Below, piece after piece: positions 30,799 to 31,306 of a stretch of 31,306 bases of DNA. The position numbers were made by a program, and so were the translations under genes. Position 1 is the first letter of the stretch, and the number at the start of each line of letters is the position of its first letter. This DNA is from a virus, in IMG/VR virus record IMGVR_UViG_3300004369_000554, positions 1 through 31,306 of that record; one strand, given 5' to 3'. The notes below the pieces were generated by a model. That model was not told where the DNA came from, searched no databases, and saw only the letters and a list, made by a program, of their open reading frames with translations.

Positions 30799-31306
30799 TG
30801 GAAATACCTGACATTGGGACTAGGGGGATCGGTATCGATCCTATTGACATTCCTGTATGGGACTTCTCTCGTAATGTTGCTAGTCCTAATGTGGGTGTTG
30901 CAGCACCTGTTACGGTGGATATTGGTGTGCCTATTGTTAACATGCCTGGATGCGTTGAGGCACATGAACAGAACAATCCTAGAAACGATAAACTAATCGG
31001 TGATGATCCTAAGGGTACGATAACCTTCTGTGATGCAGGGGTGCCTAACTTCAATCCCATGGACTTCAAACCCAATGAGATGATCATCACTAGACCACCT
31101 AATGTGGATACTAGGCAACCAAAGCAACCTAAAACCCCCCCTACTGGTGAGTTGCCGATACCTAAAACCCCCCCTGCTAGTGCGGTCGTTGAGTGTCCCA
31201 CACCAGCACAGAATGCCAAAGAACCTGTCGGAACATATGTAGAGGGTTTCCGAAAGAAAGTTACTGAATATAAACTGATAGGCAACGAGTGTGTCCAGAT
31301 AACAGA
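30798..31306 (+). CDS. Proline-rich structural-type protein, 3'-truncated
   Basis: The frame is open from the ATG at 30798, which overlaps the previous stop (TAATG), to the window end, giving at least 169 residues. 'GIDPIDIPVWDFSRNVASPN' opens it, followed by 'PIVNMPGCVEAHEQNNPRND', 'DDPKGTITFCDAGVPNFNPM' and a proline-rich stretch with repeated 'PKTPP'. The pattern resembles virion structural proteins of cyanomyoviruses, but that is recall of style rather than a tested match. It follows three membrane-type genes in the same late unit. The true end lies outside the window. Confidence 0.72.
   Translation, partial: MEIPDIGTRGIGIDPIDIPVWDFSRNVASPNVGVAAPVTVDIGVPIVNMPGCVEAHEQNNPRNDKLIGDDPKGTITFCDAGVPNFNPMDFKPNEMIITRPPNVDTRQPKQPKTPPTGELPIPKTPPASAVVECPTPAQNAKEPVGTYVEGFRKKVTEYKLIGNECVQIT
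31128..31175 (+). repeat. Direct repeats encoding PKTPP
   Basis: CCTAAAACCCCCCCT occurs at 31128-31142 and again at 31161-31175, 33 bases apart and in frame. Each holds a run of seven C after four A, a slippage-prone tract, and encodes Pro-Lys-Thr-Pro-Pro. Confidence 0.85.

Noticed and set aside
1-31306. tRNA genes, CRISPR arrays, insertion sequences, integrase or attachment sites
   Set aside because: None seen. Gaps between genes are under about 150 bases and hold only promoters, terminators or ribosome sites.

Overview
The window is a contiguous piece of a T4-like cyanomyovirus genome, a tailed phage of marine Synechococcus or Prochlorococcus. Every supported gene is on the + strand. Genes are tightly packed, often with ATGA stop/start overlaps, and base composition looks mid-range by eye. 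The evidence is a syntenic run of T4 core genes (17, 18, 19, 20, 67, 21, 22, 23, 3, uvsY, uvsW, 55, 47, 46, 45, 44, 62, regA), mixed with auxiliary genes typical of cyanophages: speD, a cobS-like ATPase, 2OG-Fe(II) oxygenases, a DUF3110-like protein and a carbamoyltransferase. No tRNA, rRNA, CRISPR, insertion sequence or photosystem gene was seen.

Layout. Positions 1-1236 hold the 3' part of a RimK-like ATP-grasp ligase, a small membrane protein, a staphylococcal-type nuclease and a 27-residue membrane peptide. Positions 1245-11851 are the packaging, tail and head module: terminase, a zinc-ribbon protein, tail sheath, tail tube, portal, core protein, prohead protease, scaffold and major capsid. 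This module carries T4-type late promoters ([C/T][A/T]TAAATA or CTAAATA) and UUCG-tetraloop terminators after gp18 and gp23. Positions 11947-12627 hold four micro-genes, followed by a gp3-like tail completion protein. Positions 13196-19322 are the recombination and late-transcription block: UvsY, UvsW, a possible Sm-like protein, sigma factor gp55, then gp47/gp46 (Mre11/Rad50-like) with a DUF3110-like gene between them.

Positions 19319-23944 are an auxiliary block: speD, a large HExxH plus von Willebrand A protein, its AAA+ CobS/MoxR-like partner, a PKHD-type oxygenase and a DUF3310 nucleotide-kinase-like protein. Positions 23950-27976 encode the sliding clamp and clamp loader and the translational repressor RegA. 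An oxygenase and a Dam-type methylase are inserted between clamp-loader genes 44 and 62. The rest holds a conserved small gene, a NodU/TobZ-family carbamoyltransferase, and a late cluster of three small membrane proteins. The last gene is a proline-rich structural-type protein that runs off the window end.

Together the genes cover virion assembly, DNA packaging, replication processivity, recombination and the switch to late transcription. gp55 with the gp45 clamp would fire the late promoters seen upstream of head and tail genes. The least explained parts are the AAA+/VWA-metallopeptidase pair, the arginine-rich decoration of the tail tube protein, 8-bp-periodic repeats at the gp55 promoter, and the accessory genes inside the clamp-loader operon.
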